The position numbers were made by a program, and so were the translations under genes. Under the pieces are notes generated by a model that did no database searches, was not told the origin of the DNA, and saw only the letters and a list, made by a program, of their open reading frames with translations. A stretch of DNA of 37,386 nucleotides from an uncultured Oscillospiraceae bacterium (lineage in GTDB: Bacteria; Bacillota; Clostridia; Oscillospirales; Oscillospiraceae): contig CANRFT010000019.1 of assembly GCA_947629955.1 (NCBI GenBank), positions 1 to 37,386 on the forward strand, in the 5' to 3' direction. Shown piece after piece: positions 1 to 6,894 of the stretch. How positions within the stretch are numbered: position 1 is the first letter of the stretch; each line of letters opens with the position of its first letter.

Positions 1-198
1 GGCCTGTACATGGACGGCTATTTCCTGGCCAGCGACACGGACCTGCTCATCAACTGGCTCTATAACCTGTCCATCGATAACAACTATTACAGCATCGGCG
101 CCGCCGTGAGCCTGATCATCTTCATCATCACCTCTGTCATCTCCCTCTCCGTCTATGTGCGGAGCAACGCTTACAGGAAGGAGGATACCTTCCGATGA
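1..198 (+). CDS. Sugar ABC transporter permease, MalF type (3' end only)
   Basis: The window opens inside this gene; the reading frame is open from base 1 to a TGA at 196-198, giving the last 65 residues. The visible part has one strongly hydrophobic segment (about residues 30-52 of the fragment, SLIIFIITSVISLSVYV) followed by a short basic cytoplasmic tail. This is how MalF-type inner-membrane permeases end. The assignment rests mainly on the next gene, a clear MalG-type permease, whose start codon overlaps this stop by 4 bp (ATGA). The two would form the heterodimeric membrane channel of a carbohydrate importer; the ATPase and binding protein are not in the window. The substrate cannot be told from this fragment. 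Confidence 0.75.
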   Translation, partial: GLYMDGYFLASDTDLLINWLYNLSIDNNYYSIGAAVSLIIFIITSVISLSVYVRSNAYRKEDTFR

Positions 199-1022
199 AA
201 TGGAAGCGCTTTGCCGATTTCATCCTCACCCACGCGGCGCTCATCGTGGTGTGCCTCATCTTCTTTTTCCCGATCCTCTGGCTGGTGCTGGCCAGTTTCT
301 CCCGCACCGGCTCCATTTACGACCTGTCCGGCTTCTTCCCCAAGGCGTTCAGCCTGTCCGGCTACCAGATCCTGTTCACTGACACCCAGATGTACGACTA
401 CCCGAACTGGCTGAAAAACACCCTGTTTGTGGCGGTGCTCTCCAGCCTGCTGGGCACCATCCTGGTGATCCTCACCGCGTACACCATCAGCCGCTTCCAG
501 TTCCGCACCCGGAAGGTGCTGATGAAGTCCACCCTGGTGCTGAGCATGTTCCCATCCTTCATGGGGATGACGGCAGTCTATCTCCTGATGGTGAACTTCG
601 GACTCATCAATCAGCTGTGGAGCCTGGTGCTGATCTATGCCTCCGGCGCGCCCATGGGATACCTGGTGCAAAAGGGATACTTTGACTCCATCAGCAGCTC
701 CGTCTTTGAGGCGGCCCGGCTGGACGGGGCCAGCAACCTCACCATCTTCCGGACCATCGCCCTCCCCCTGTCCAAGCCCATCATCGTCTACACGGCGCTG
801 ACCCAGTTCGCCTGGCCGTGGAGCGATTTCATCCTGCCCAACCTGCTGCTGAAAAACAAGGACCTGTGGACGGTGGCGGTGGGGCTGATGCACCTGGACG
901 AGACGCAGTTTACCCGGTTCGCCGCGGGGTCCATCTTTATCGCGGTGCCCATCGTGATCCTGTACTTCTGCCTGTCCGGGTTCCTGGTCACCGGCGTGAC
1001 CGCCGGCGCCGCCAAGGAATGA
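195..1022 (+). CDS. Carbohydrate ABC transporter permease, MalG type
   Basis: This 275-residue membrane protein has about six hydrophobic segments, the first at residues 15-35. It carries the EAA loop of importer permeases near residues 174-197 (EAARLDGASNLTIFRTIALP), the cytoplasmic contact site for the ATPase subunit. Length and layout fit MalG/CUT1-type permeases for oligosaccharides or sugar derivatives. It is translationally coupled to the upstream permease by an ATGA overlap and is the last gene of that operon. The next gene downstream is on the other strand, and a strong hairpin lies about 210 bp after the stop. The family call is secure; the transported sugar is unknown. Confidence 0.93.
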   Translation: MKWKRFADFILTHAALIVVCLIFFFPILWLVLASFSRTGSIYDLSGFFPKAFSLSGYQILFTDTQMYDYPNWLKNTLFVAVLSSLLGTILVILTAYTISRFQFRTRKVLMKSTLVLSMFPSFMGMTAVYLLMVNFGLINQLWSLVLIYASGAPMGYLVQKGYFDSISSSVFEAARLDGASNLTIFRTIALPLSKPIIVYTALTQFAWPWSDFILPNLLLKNKDLWTVAVGLMHLDETQFTRFAAGSIFIAVPIVILYFCLSGFLVTGVTAGAAKE

Positions 1023-1235
1023 ACGGGCGGGGATTTGAAATCGATCCATACCGCCCTCGGGAAACGGGTTCAAAAGCGTGACATGATTCTTCTGATAGCA
1101 GAGAGCAGAGATGTGGAGCGGCTTTGCGCGTTTGACACAGTGCCGCCCCAAGTGTTTTCTTGTTCAGTTCGTCTTGTTCCACTGCTGCTTATGGCAGGGG
1201 GTGGGATAAATCTGAGAGGGAGTGATTTGCTCAAA
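1023..1235. other. Intergenic stretch without a recognisable gene
   Basis: Between the permease stop and the hairpin at 1236-1277 there is no ORF with protein-like composition on either strand and no clear RNA structure. Short open frames here lack a ribosome binding site and look random. It is probably the 3' untranslated region of the permease operon. Confidence 0.5.
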
Positions 1236-1277
1236 ACACAGGCGCCCTTCCACCTCCGGGTGGAAGGGCGCCTGTGT
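1236..1277 (-). terminator. Strong hairpin between convergent operons
   Basis: Bases 1236-1252 and 1261-1277 form a perfect 17-bp inverted repeat, extended to 19 bp by CC/GG inside, leaving a 4-base loop. Read on the minus strand, the stem is followed by a short T run (TTTT at 1233-1236 complement), so it fits a terminator for the GNAT gene. It probably also stops the convergent permease transcript, although the plus side has no U tract. Confidence 0.7.
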
Positions 1278-1335
1278 GCCTCTGCTGGGTAGCATCATTC
1301 TTCATTGCACCGCCCCATTTCCGGCGGGGCCTGTT

Positions 1336-1881
1336 TTACTCTTTCCAGTCTTTTTTCCACAAAACCGTCTCCATCCCGGTCAGCTCCCCGCCGTCCTCCG
1401 CCGGGACGCGGCTCTCACACAGGGGCGCAAAACCCAGCTTCCGGTGGAACGCCTGGGAGGGGAGGTTGAAGTCAAAATATCCGCCGTTGACATAGTCCGC
1501 CCCCTCCGCGAACAGCCGGCCGACGACGGCCCGCACCGCCTCCTCCATCAGCCCCCGGCGGCGGTACTGCCGGGAGATGGAAAAGGACAGCGCCCGCCCC
1601 GTTTTCCCCGCGGTCTCCGGCGCGTTTCTGACCTCCTCCGGGGGTTTCTCGTAGACGGTGAGATCGCCGATCAGCTTCCCGCTCTCTTTGAGGACGATGG
1701 CGCAGGCCCATTTTTCCCCGTGAAGGAACCAGTCCAGCAGTTCTTTGGCCTTCTCCTCGCTGTCCACCGGCCAGTTCCCCATCATCCGGTTCAATTCGTC
1801 GTCCATCACCAGTTCGCAGAAGTCCGGAAGGTCGCTCTCCTCAAATTTCCGCAAAATCAGCCGCTCTGTCTCCAAAAACAT
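1336..1881 (-). CDS. GNAT-family N-acetyltransferase (RimJ/RimL-like)
   Basis: This 181-residue protein starts with the typical RimJ-like opening (MFLETERLILRKFEESDLP). It has the acetyl-CoA pyrophosphate-binding motif A around residues 102-120 (SISRQYRRRGLMEEAVRAVV), where RRRG supplies the Q/R-x-x-G loop. A C-terminal segment matches motif B (AFHRKLGF). Such enzymes move an acetyl group from acetyl-CoA to an amine, often the N-terminus of a protein or a small molecule. The acceptor cannot be predicted here. The gene lies 50 bp downstream of obg on the same strand, so it is probably cotranscribed with it, and it ends before a strong hairpin. Confidence 0.9.
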   Translation of the reverse strand: MFLETERLILRKFEESDLPDFCELVMDDELNRMMGNWPVDSEEKAKELLDWFLHGEKWACAIVLKESGKLIGDLTVYEKPPEEVRNAPETAGKTGRALSFSISRQYRRRGLMEEAVRAVVGRLFAEGADYVNGGYFDFNLPSQAFHRKLGFAPLCESRVPAEDGGELTGMETVLWKKDWKE

Positions 1882-1931
1882 CGTTTTCCCTCCTAATGCG
1901 GGCGCGGCCCTAAAACAGGGGCCGCCGGCGC

Positions 1932-3215
1932 TCAGCGCTGATATTCAAATTCCAGGTTGTAGAGGCACACGTTGTCCCCGTCCCGGACGCCCATGTCCTC
2001 CATCTGCTGGAACACCCCGGCCTCCCGGAGCTTCCGGTCGAACCAGTTGCGGCTCTCGTAGTCGCCAAAGTTCACATTGGCCATGAGCTGCCGCAGCCAG
2101 GGCCCGTCCACCAGCCAGGTGCCATCCTCGTCCCGGGTGATCTCCAGGGGGGCGGAGGTGTCCACCTCCGGGGGGCGCTCCACATAGGTGGGCTCGTAGG
2201 TGATGACCGGCGGCAGCTTGTCCAGCTCCGCGGCGGCGGCGTACATCAGTTCTTTCACCCCCTGGTGGGCGGCGGCGGAGATGACGTACACCGGGCAGCC
2301 TTTGGCCTCAACGTGTTCCCGCAGCCGCTCCAGCAGGGCGGGATTCTCCATGATGTCCGCCTTGTTGGCCGCCACGATCATCCGGCGGGAGGCCAGCTCC
2401 GGGGACCACTGTTCCAGCTCGGCGCAGATGGCGTCGAAATCGGCCACCGGGTCCCGGCCCTCGCTGCCGGACACGTCCACCACGTGGATCAGCAGCCGGC
2501 AGCGGTCGATGTGCCGCAGAAAGTCGTGGCCCAGGCCCGCGCCGGCGGCGGCTCCCTCGATGATGCCGGGGATGTCGGCCAGCACAAAGGAGCGGCCCTC
2601 CTCCATGGGCACCACCCCCAGGTTGGGGAACAGGGTGGTAAAGTGGTAGTTGGCGATCTTGGGCTGGGCCCGGGTGACCACGCTGAGCAGGGTGGACTTG
2701 CCCACGTTGGGGAAGCCCACCAGCCCCACGTCGGCCAGCAGCTTCAGCTCCAGCAGGACCTCCCGCGCCTGGCCGGGCAGGCCCGCCTTGGCGAACCGGG
2801 GCACCTGCCGGGTGGGGGTGGCGAAGTGCTGGTTGCCCCAGCCGCCCTTGCCGCCCTTCGCCAGCACGAAGTCCTCCCCGCCGGACATATCGCAGATGAT
2901 CTCCCGGGTCTCCAGGTCCCGGACCACTGTCCCTCGAGGCACCCGGATCACCAGATCGGCCCCGTCCTTGCCGGAGCAGCGCTTGCCGGAGCCGTCCTTG
3001 CCGTTCTCGGCCACGTATTTCCGCTTATAGCGGAAGTCCATCAGGGTGGACATGTGCTGGTCCACCCGCAGGACCACGTCGCCTCCCCGGCCGCCGTCGC
3101 CGCCGTCGGGTCCGCCGGCGGCCACGTATTTCTCCCGGTGGAAGGACACCGCGCCCCCGCCGCCGTTTCCGGCCCGGACGGTGATGCGGGCGGTGTCGAT
3201 GAATTGGTTGGCCAT
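1932..3215 (-). CDS. obg: GTPase Obg/CgtA
   Basis: This 427-residue protein has the three domains of Gram-positive Obg. The glycine-rich Obg fold spans about residues 1-158. The G domain has P-loop GFPNVGKS at 168-175, DIPG at 214-217 and NKAD further on. A C-terminal OCT domain follows (from about residue 350, ending in NLEFEYQR). Obg binds the large ribosomal subunit and works in 50S assembly and stress control. I chose the ATG at 3215 because GGAGAG lies just upstream and the Obg fold starts there; a longer open frame adds 26 residues that do not look like protein. It follows rplU-prp-rpmA, as in many Firmicutes, but a terminator and a repeat intervene. Confidence 0.98.
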   Translation of the reverse strand: MANQFIDTARITVRAGNGGGGAVSFHREKYVAAGGPDGGDGGRGGDVVLRVDQHMSTLMDFRYKRKYVAENGKDGSGKRCSGKDGADLVIRVPRGTVVRDLETREIICDMSGGEDFVLAKGGKGGWGNQHFATPTRQVPRFAKAGLPGQAREVLLELKLLADVGLVGFPNVGKSTLLSVVTRAQPKIANYHFTTLFPNLGVVPMEEGRSFVLADIPGIIEGAAAGAGLGHDFLRHIDRCRLLIHVVDVSGSEGRDPVADFDAICAELEQWSPELASRRMIVAANKADIMENPALLERLREHVEAKGCPVYVISAAAHQGVKELMYAAAAELDKLPPVITYEPTYVERPPEVDTSAPLEITRDEDGTWLVDGPWLRQLMANVNFGDYESRNWFDRKLREAGVFQQMEDMGVRDGDNVCLYNLEFEYQR

Positions 3216-3280
3216 AATACTCTCTCCTGTGATTTTGGGGTGGGTCTTCATAACGCCGGTTTTAATCAAACTACCTCGAA

Positions 3281-3413
3281 AAGCCTTCCCCATTTATGGG
3301 GAAGGTGGCAGCCCGAAGGGCTGACGGATGAGGCCGGCGTTGTTGCCCTCACCGCCCCTCATCCGCCCCAGTGTGCGCACTGGGGCACCTTCCCCCCGAA
3401 GGGTGGAAGGCTT
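3281..3413. repeat. Structured intergenic repeat, copy A
   Basis: This 133-bp element begins with AGCCTTCCCC and ends with GGAAGGCT, so its ends are inverted. It contains four potential hairpins: CCTTCCCC/GGGGAAGG; a short variable stem (AGCCC-GAA-GGGCT); GCCCCAGTG/CACTGGGGC with loop TGCG; and a terminal CCTTCC/GGAAGG stem. Two more copies occur at about 4776-4902 and 18208-18345. It sits between the rpmA terminator and obg. Confidence 0.9.
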
Positions 3414-3445
3414 AAGGGCGCGGGCACACAGATCATATCTTTCCC

Positions 3446-3479
3446 AAAAAAGCGTCCCGGACAGGGTCTGTCCGGGACG
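3446..3479 (-). terminator. Intrinsic terminator after rpmA
   Basis: An 11-bp perfect stem (3453-3463 with 3469-3479, loop of 5) is followed on the minus strand by six T residues (3446-3451 complement). It lies 14 bp after the rpmA stop and should separate the ribosomal-protein unit from obg, at least in part. Confidence 0.9.
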
Positions 3480-3492
3480 TTTCTCGTCGTGC

Positions 3493-3774
3493 TTACTGCG
3501 CGGCCTCCACGATGGAGACCTTCTTGCGGTCCTTGCCCATCCGCTCGAACTTCACGTGGCCGTCCTTGAGGGCGAACAGGGTGTCGTCGCTGCCGATGCC
3601 CACGTTGGTGCCGGGATGGATGTGGCTGCCCCGCTGCCGGACCAGGATGTTGCCGGCCAGCACGAACTGCCCGTCAGCCCGCTTGACGCCCAAGCGCTTG
3701 GCCTTGGAGTCGCGGCCGTTCTTGGTGGAGCCGCCGCCCTTTTTGTGGGCGAAGAACTGGATGCTGATCTTCAT
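3493..3774 (-). CDS. rpmA: 50S ribosomal protein L27 with cleavable N-terminus
   Basis: This 93-residue protein carries the L27 signature [13 protein letters not shown] and [14 protein letters not shown]27 reaches toward the peptidyl-transferase centre of the 50S subunit. The N-terminus [13 protein letters not shown] matches the extended L27 of Firmicutes, where a cysteine protease (Prp) removes the leader after the FFA motif before the protein can function. Prp is the gene immediately upstream. Start is the ATG at 3774, giving the expected 9-residue leader; an in-frame extension upstream is unsupported. A terminator follows. Confidence 0.98.
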   Translation of the reverse strand: MKISIQFFAHKKGGGSTKNGRDSKAKRLGVKRADGQFVLAGNILVRQRGSHIHPGTNVGIGSDDTLFALKDGHVKFERMGKDRKKVSIVEAAQ

Positions 3775-3811
3775 GTCGCTTTCCGTCCTTTCTGTCAAAG
3801 GTTGTCGAGGC

Positions 3812-4159
3812 TCACTCGTCCTCGTCGTCATCGTCCAGCAGGACGATGAGATTGTCGGGATATTCCTCCGCCACCGACTGGAGGTAGACCATCAAGCCTG
3901 TCAGTAGGTTCTGGCAGATGTGCTCGTTGGTCTGGCTCAGCCCGGAGGGGAGTTTCAGCGAAATGCTGGCGGTCTTGGGCTTGATCTTGACAGACGCGCC
4001 CAGGCCCAGCACCTCGTTGACGGTACACTCCACCAGCCCCGCCGCGGCGGAGACGGCGGCGCACACGATGTCGCTGCCCGCCTCGGCGTAACCGCTGTGG
4101 CCCTCGGCCTTAAAGCCGTCCAGCCGGCGGTCCGCCCTGTGGAACGTAACGGTGGTCAT
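3812..4159 (-). CDS. prp: Ribosomal-processing cysteine protease Prp
   Basis: This 115-residue protein lies between rplU (7 bp gap) and rpmA (37 bp gap), the standard position of Prp (YsxB). The catalytic pair is visible as His21 (GHSGYAEAG) and Cys33 (DIVCAAVSA). Known Prp proteins cut the N-terminal leader off L27, and the L27 gene here has the matching FFA site. The C-terminus is a run of acidic residues (LLDDDDEDE), a common but variable tail. The call rests on both motif and operon position. Confidence 0.95.
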   Translation of the reverse strand: MTTVTFHRADRRLDGFKAEGHSGYAEAGSDIVCAAVSAAAGLVECTVNEVLGLGASVKIKPKTASISLKLPSGLSQTNEHICQNLLTGLMVYLQSVAEEYPDNLIVLLDDDDEDE

Positions 4160-4166
4160 GGCTCTC

Positions 4167-4478
4167 TTACGCCTTGACCGCGGTGATCTCCACCTTGGTG
4201 TAGGGCTGACGATGGCCCTGACGCCGGCGGTAGTTCTTCTTGGGCTTGTACTTGAAGACCAGGATCTTCTTGCCCTTGCCGTTCTTGACCACGTTGGCGG
4301 CCACGGAGGCGCCGGCCACGGTGGGGGCCCCGAAGGTGGCCTTGTCGCCGTCGATGACGGCCAGGACCTTGTCGAAGGTGACGGTCTCGCCGGCCTCGGC
4401 GTTCAGCTTCTCGATGTAGAGGACGTCGCCCTCGGTCACCTTGTACTGCTTGCCGCCGGTCTCGATGATTGCGTGCAT
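4167..4478 (-). CDS. rplU: 50S ribosomal protein L21
   Basis: This 103-residue protein has the L21 opening [14 protein letters not shown] and the C-terminal [19 protein letters not shown] motif, which binds 23S rRNA. Start is the ATG at 4478, preceded by AGGTG; a longer open frame reaches into the leader and is not protein-like. It is the first gene of rplU-prp-rpmA, driven by the promoter at 4580-4608 after a leader of about 95 bases. Confidence 0.98.
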   Translation of the reverse strand: MHAIIETGGKQYKVTEGDVLYIEKLNAEAGETVTFDKVLAVIDGDKATFGAPTVAGASVAANVVKNGKGKKILVFKYKPKKNYRRRQGHRQPYTKVEITAVKA

Positions 4479-4573
4479 TGCTTGCACCTGCCTTTCCTTT
4501 ATTACGGGCTCGCTGTCGGGGGCGGGGAGAACTCCCTCTTGCCTGTGGACACACCACACCCATTCAAAGCGGC
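4479..4573 (-). ncRNA. Leader RNA of rplU (candidate L21 leader)
   Basis: The transcript predicted from the promoter at 4580-4608 has about 95 untranslated bases before rplU. They can fold into short stems such as GTGG/CCAC (around 4543-4555) and GGGA-GTTC-TCCC (around 4525-4536), close to the ribosome binding site. Firmicutes rplU operons often carry a structured leader for autoregulation by L21. Position and general pattern fit, but I could not compare it with the family model. Confidence 0.5.
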
Positions 4574-4579
4574 TTTAGT

Positions 4580-4608
4580 AGTATAGCAAAGGGAAAATCC
4601 AATGTCAA
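4580..4608 (-). promoter_or_regulatory. Sigma-A promoter of rplU-prp-rpmA
   Basis: On the minus strand, TTGACA (4603-4608) and TATACT (4580-4585) are separated by 17 bp, close to consensus, as expected for a highly expressed ribosomal-protein operon. Confidence 0.92.
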
Positions 4609-4682
4609 GGGGTTTTCCTTGCGTTTTTCAAAGTTTTTTCGCCAGCTCCGCCTGCAACAGGAAACTGTCAGCCGCGTTTAAT

Positions 4683-4902
4683 CCATTCCTCTAAAAGCCC
4701 TCCCCACGTTTGACTCTTACCTCTAAGAGCCCTCCCCGCTTGCGGGGAGGGTGGCCCCAAAGGGGCCGGGTGAGGTGTGGGGAAGGTGGCATCGCCGTAA
4801 GGCGATGCCGGATGAGGCCGGCTGACAGCTGACCCTCTCCGCCCCCTCATCCGCCCCAGTGTGCGCACTGGGGCACCTTCCCCCCTACGGGTGGAAGGCT
4901 TT
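4683..4902. repeat. Structured intergenic repeat, composite copy B
   Basis: Bases 4776-4902 match the repeat at 3281-3413, including the variable stem ATCGCC-GTAA-GGCGAT and the GCCCCAGTG/CACTGGGGC hairpin. In front lie partial units: two starts of the form CCTCTAARAGCCCTCCCC (about 4688 and 4722) and a hairpin CCTCCCCGC/GCGGGGAGG with GGCCCC-related stems (about 4728-4775). The whole looks like a nested or tandem insertion of related elements. Its right end overlaps the last codons of the small minus-strand gene at 4885-5058. Confidence 0.85.
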
Positions 4903-5058
4903 CCCTTTCTCATGCAGCGCCTCCAGTGACAACTCCCCCGCCAGCTTGAACAGGGCGTCGGCCATGACCCGCTGAACGGGCAACCCCGCCCGCCGGGCCG
5001 CCTGCATATAAAAATCAAAGACGTAATCCGGGACCTCCAATTCGACCTCGACCTGCAT
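4885..5058 (-). CDS. Small protein, possible ribbon-helix-helix regulator (57 aa)
   Basis: This 57-residue protein begins MQVEVELEVPDYV and contains two predicted helices separated by a Gly-Leu-Pro turn (FYMQAARRAGLPVQRVMADA). A short beta strand followed by two helices is the layout of ribbon-helix-helix DNA-binding proteins, but I see no diagnostic motif. The ATG at 5058 has a good AGAGGTGG site, and a promoter (TTGTAT-N17-TATAAT) lies upstream, so I believe it is a real gene. The last residues (KAFHP) and the stop codon lie in the terminal inverted repeat of repeat copy B, so the element has probably replaced the original C-terminus. It is divergent from another very small gene at 5191. 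Confidence 0.6.
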   Translation of the reverse strand: MQVEVELEVPDYVFDFYMQAARRAGLPVQRVMADALFKLAGELSLEALHEKGKAFHP

Positions 5059-5082
5059 GATACCACCTCTTTCAACAGGAAA

Positions 5083-5111
5083 ATTATAGCATAGCGCCAC
5101 GCAAAATACAA
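5083..5111 (-). promoter_or_regulatory. Promoter of the 57-aa gene
   Basis: Minus-strand TTGTAT (5106-5111) and TATAAT (5083-5088) with a 17-bp spacer, 25 bp upstream of the ATG. Confidence 0.75.
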
Positions 5112-5138
5112 CAGATTTTATCATAGAATATATGATGT

Positions 5139-5166
5139 TTTACACGTGTTGTTTTTGCGTTATGAT
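5139..5166 (+). promoter_or_regulatory. Promoter of the 59-aa ribbon-helix-helix gene
   Basis: TTTACA (5139-5144) and TATGAT (5161-5166) with a 16-bp spacer, 24 bp before the ATG at 5191. An inverted repeat ATCATA/TATGAT at 5120-5136 lies between this and the divergent promoter and could be an operator. Confidence 0.7.
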
Positions 5167-5190
5167 TTGCCATAGAAAGGGGGGCTTTCG

Positions 5191-5370
5191 ATGCCTTTTC
5201 GTCCAGAGGATACAAGCAAAATCAACCACATCTACAAGAGCCTCTATATCTCCGAAGCTCTGGCCGAACAGGTTGACCGGCTTGCCTCAAAAAACGGCAC
5301 CAGCTTTAGCAAAATGGTCGTCAGAATGATCGAATACTGCCTCAATGATATGGAGCAGGAGCAAAAGTAA
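5191..5370 (+). CDS. Ribbon-helix-helix (Arc/CopG-like) DNA-binding protein, 59 aa
   Basis: This 59-residue protein contains the strand-helix-helix pattern of the Arc/CopG superfamily: KSLYISEALAEQVDRLASKN, then a TSFSKMVVRMIEYCL second helix beginning after a Gly-Thr-Ser turn. Such proteins dimerise and place a two-stranded sheet in the DNA major groove, often as antitoxins, plasmid regulators or autoregulators. The start has a strong purine-rich site (AAAGGGGGG) 6 bases upstream and a promoter in front. A perfect-stem terminator directly follows the stop, so it is a one-gene unit. No toxin-like partner is next to it; the divergent neighbour is another small RHH-like protein. Confidence 0.82.
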   Translation: MPFRPEDTSKINHIYKSLYISEALAEQVDRLASKNGTSFSKMVVRMIEYCLNDMEQEQK

Positions 5371-5405
5371 GCCCCGGACCAAGATACGGTCCGGGGCACT
5401 TTTTT
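5371..5405 (+). terminator. Intrinsic terminator after the 59-aa gene
   Basis: A perfect 10-bp stem (5371-5380 with 5388-5397, loop of 7) is followed by ACTTTTTT. It may also act on hemZ from the other side, where the T run is weaker. Confidence 0.92.
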
Positions 5406-6894
5406 ACGTTCGCTTTGCCAATTCCCCCTGGAATCGGGCGGCCTCCTCCTTGGCGGCGGCCAGCTTGTCCCAGGCGTGCAAATATTCGTGGGGGTATTTC
5501 GGGTTGGTGATGCGCCTGATGTACCCCGTGTCCGGGTCCACCAGCTTGGTGACACCCCCCGCCCCCAGGGACAGCACCGTCTGCAATTCCTCCATCATGA
5601 CGACGTTGTAGGCGCACTCGGTCTCCGGCCGGCACCAGCCCACGTTCTCGAAGGAGCCGGACATATACTTCTGCCGGTAGAGGTAATAGGGCCGGTACCC
5701 CGCCCCCCGGAGACGGCTCTCCGCCAGCTCCAGCATGGCGGCCACATCCGCCGGGGCGCAGAGGTCGCCCCCCTCCTCGGTGAGGCGGGAGCCCTTTTTC
5801 AGGGCCAGGGTGTGGACGGTGACGTTGGCCGGGGCCATATCCAGCACCCGGTCCAGCGTCCGGGAAAAGCCCTCCACCGTGTCGGTGGGCAGGCCGGCGA
5901 TCAGATCCATGTTCACCAGGCCGCCGAACCGTTCGCCCGCCAGGGACATGGCCGCCTCGATTTGGGCGGCGGTGTGGGCCCGGCCCATGGCGGCCAGCAC
6001 GCTGTCCTCCATAGACTGTGGGTTGATTGAGATGCGGTTTATACCGTGCGTTTTCAAAACCTCCAGCTTTGGCCCCGTGATGGTGTCCGGCCGGCCCGCC
6101 TCCACGGTGAACTCGCCGCATTTCTCCATGGGCAGGTGTTCCTCGACGGTGGACAGCACCCGATCCATCTGCTCCGCGGTCAGAGTGGTGGGCGTGCCGC
6201 CCCCCATGTACGCGGTGGAGACGTGGAGGCCGTGGGCCCTCATGTGTTTTCCAGCCTCCTCGATCTCCCGGCAGAGCAGGTCCACGTAGGGCTCCACCAT
6301 GCCCAGCGCCCCCTTCACGTCGGCGGAGATGAAAGAGCAGTAGGCGCACCGGCTGGGGCAGAAGGGGATGCCCACGTACAGGGACAGGCCGTCCTTGGGC
6401 AGTCTGTCCCGGATGGACAGCGCCGTCTCGGCGCACTCCATGGCAAGCTCCGCCCGCCGCTCTCCCACCCGGTACAGATCGGTGAGGACGGCCTTGGCCT
6501 CGTCCCGGCTGGCCCCGGCGGCCATCCGGCGGGTGGGCAGCTTCACGGGCCGCACCCCGGTGAGAGCCCCCCAGGGGGGCTCAGAGCCCCGGGCCTTCAC
6601 CCCGGCGTCGTAAAAGGACATCCGCAAAATCCGCTGGCGCACCCGGTCATCGGCAAGTCCGCCGGTGAGCTCATCCACAGACGCCCGCCGCTCCCCGGTG
6701 TAGACCTGTCCCTCCCACCACAGGGTGGCGGAGGCAATCAGTTCCCCGTCCCTCTGGTCTAAGGACAGCAACAGAGAGGGCGAGCCGCCGTCGGGTCCGC
6801 CCTCGGGATATTCCGCCCTCTGCCCGGGGAACAGGGTGAACAGCATCTCCTGGACGGCGTAGGTATAGGAGTGTCCCCGCAGATACAGCTTCAT
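5404..6894 (-). CDS. hemZ: Oxygen-independent coproporphyrinogen III oxidase-like radical SAM protein HemZ
   Basis: This 496-residue radical SAM enzyme has the cluster motif CPSRCAYC (Cys179, Cys183, Cys186) in the context GIPFCPSRCAYCSF, typical of HemN/HemZ enzymes. An N-terminal region of about 165 residues precedes the barrel, as in HemZ, and the GGGTPTTL motif follows. HemZ is named coproporphyrinogen dehydrogenase; related HemN-like proteins can have other roles such as haem transfer, so the reaction is not certain from sequence. It overlaps the upstream hydrolase gene by 4 bp (ATGA) and ends the three-gene minus-strand operon. Confidence 0.93.
   Translation of the reverse strand: MKLYLRGHSYTYAVQEMLFTLFPGQRAEYPEGGPDGGSPSLLLSLDQRDGELIASATLWWEGQVYTGERRASVDELTGGLADDRVRQRILRMSFYDAGVKARGSEPPWGALTGVRPVKLPTRRMAAGASRDEAKAVLTDLYRVGERRAELAMECAETALSIRDRLPKDGLSLYVGIPFCPSRCAYCSFISADVKGALGMVEPYVDLLCREIEEAGKHMRAHGLHVSTAYMGGGTPTTLTAEQMDRVLSTVEEHLPMEKCGEFTVEAGRPDTITGPKLEVLKTHGINRISINPQSMEDSVLAAMGRAHTAAQIEAAMSLAGERFGGLVNMDLIAGLPTDTVEGFSRTLDRVLDMAPANVTVHTLALKKGSRLTEEGGDLCAPADVAAMLELAESRLRGAGYRPYYLYRQKYMSGSFENVGWCRPETECAYNVVMMEELQTVLSLGAGGVTKLVDPDTGYIRRITNPKYPHEYLHAWDKLAAAKEEAARFQGELAKRT

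Noticed and set aside
171-1151. Minus-strand frame of 326 codons opposite the MalG-type gene
   Set aside because: It is a shadow of a clear permease gene and has no membrane, motif or start evidence.
988-1292. Short ORFs in the gap after the sugar permease gene
   Set aside because: No ribosome binding site, random composition, and they run into the large terminator hairpin.
2265-3569. Plus-strand frame of 434 codons across obg
   Set aside because: It runs opposite obg, through the repeat and the terminator, and has shadow composition.
5191-5370. A toxin-antitoxin pair formed by the two divergent small genes
   Set aside because: Toxin-antitoxin genes are normally co-directional, and both products look like DNA-binding proteins; no toxin fold is visible.
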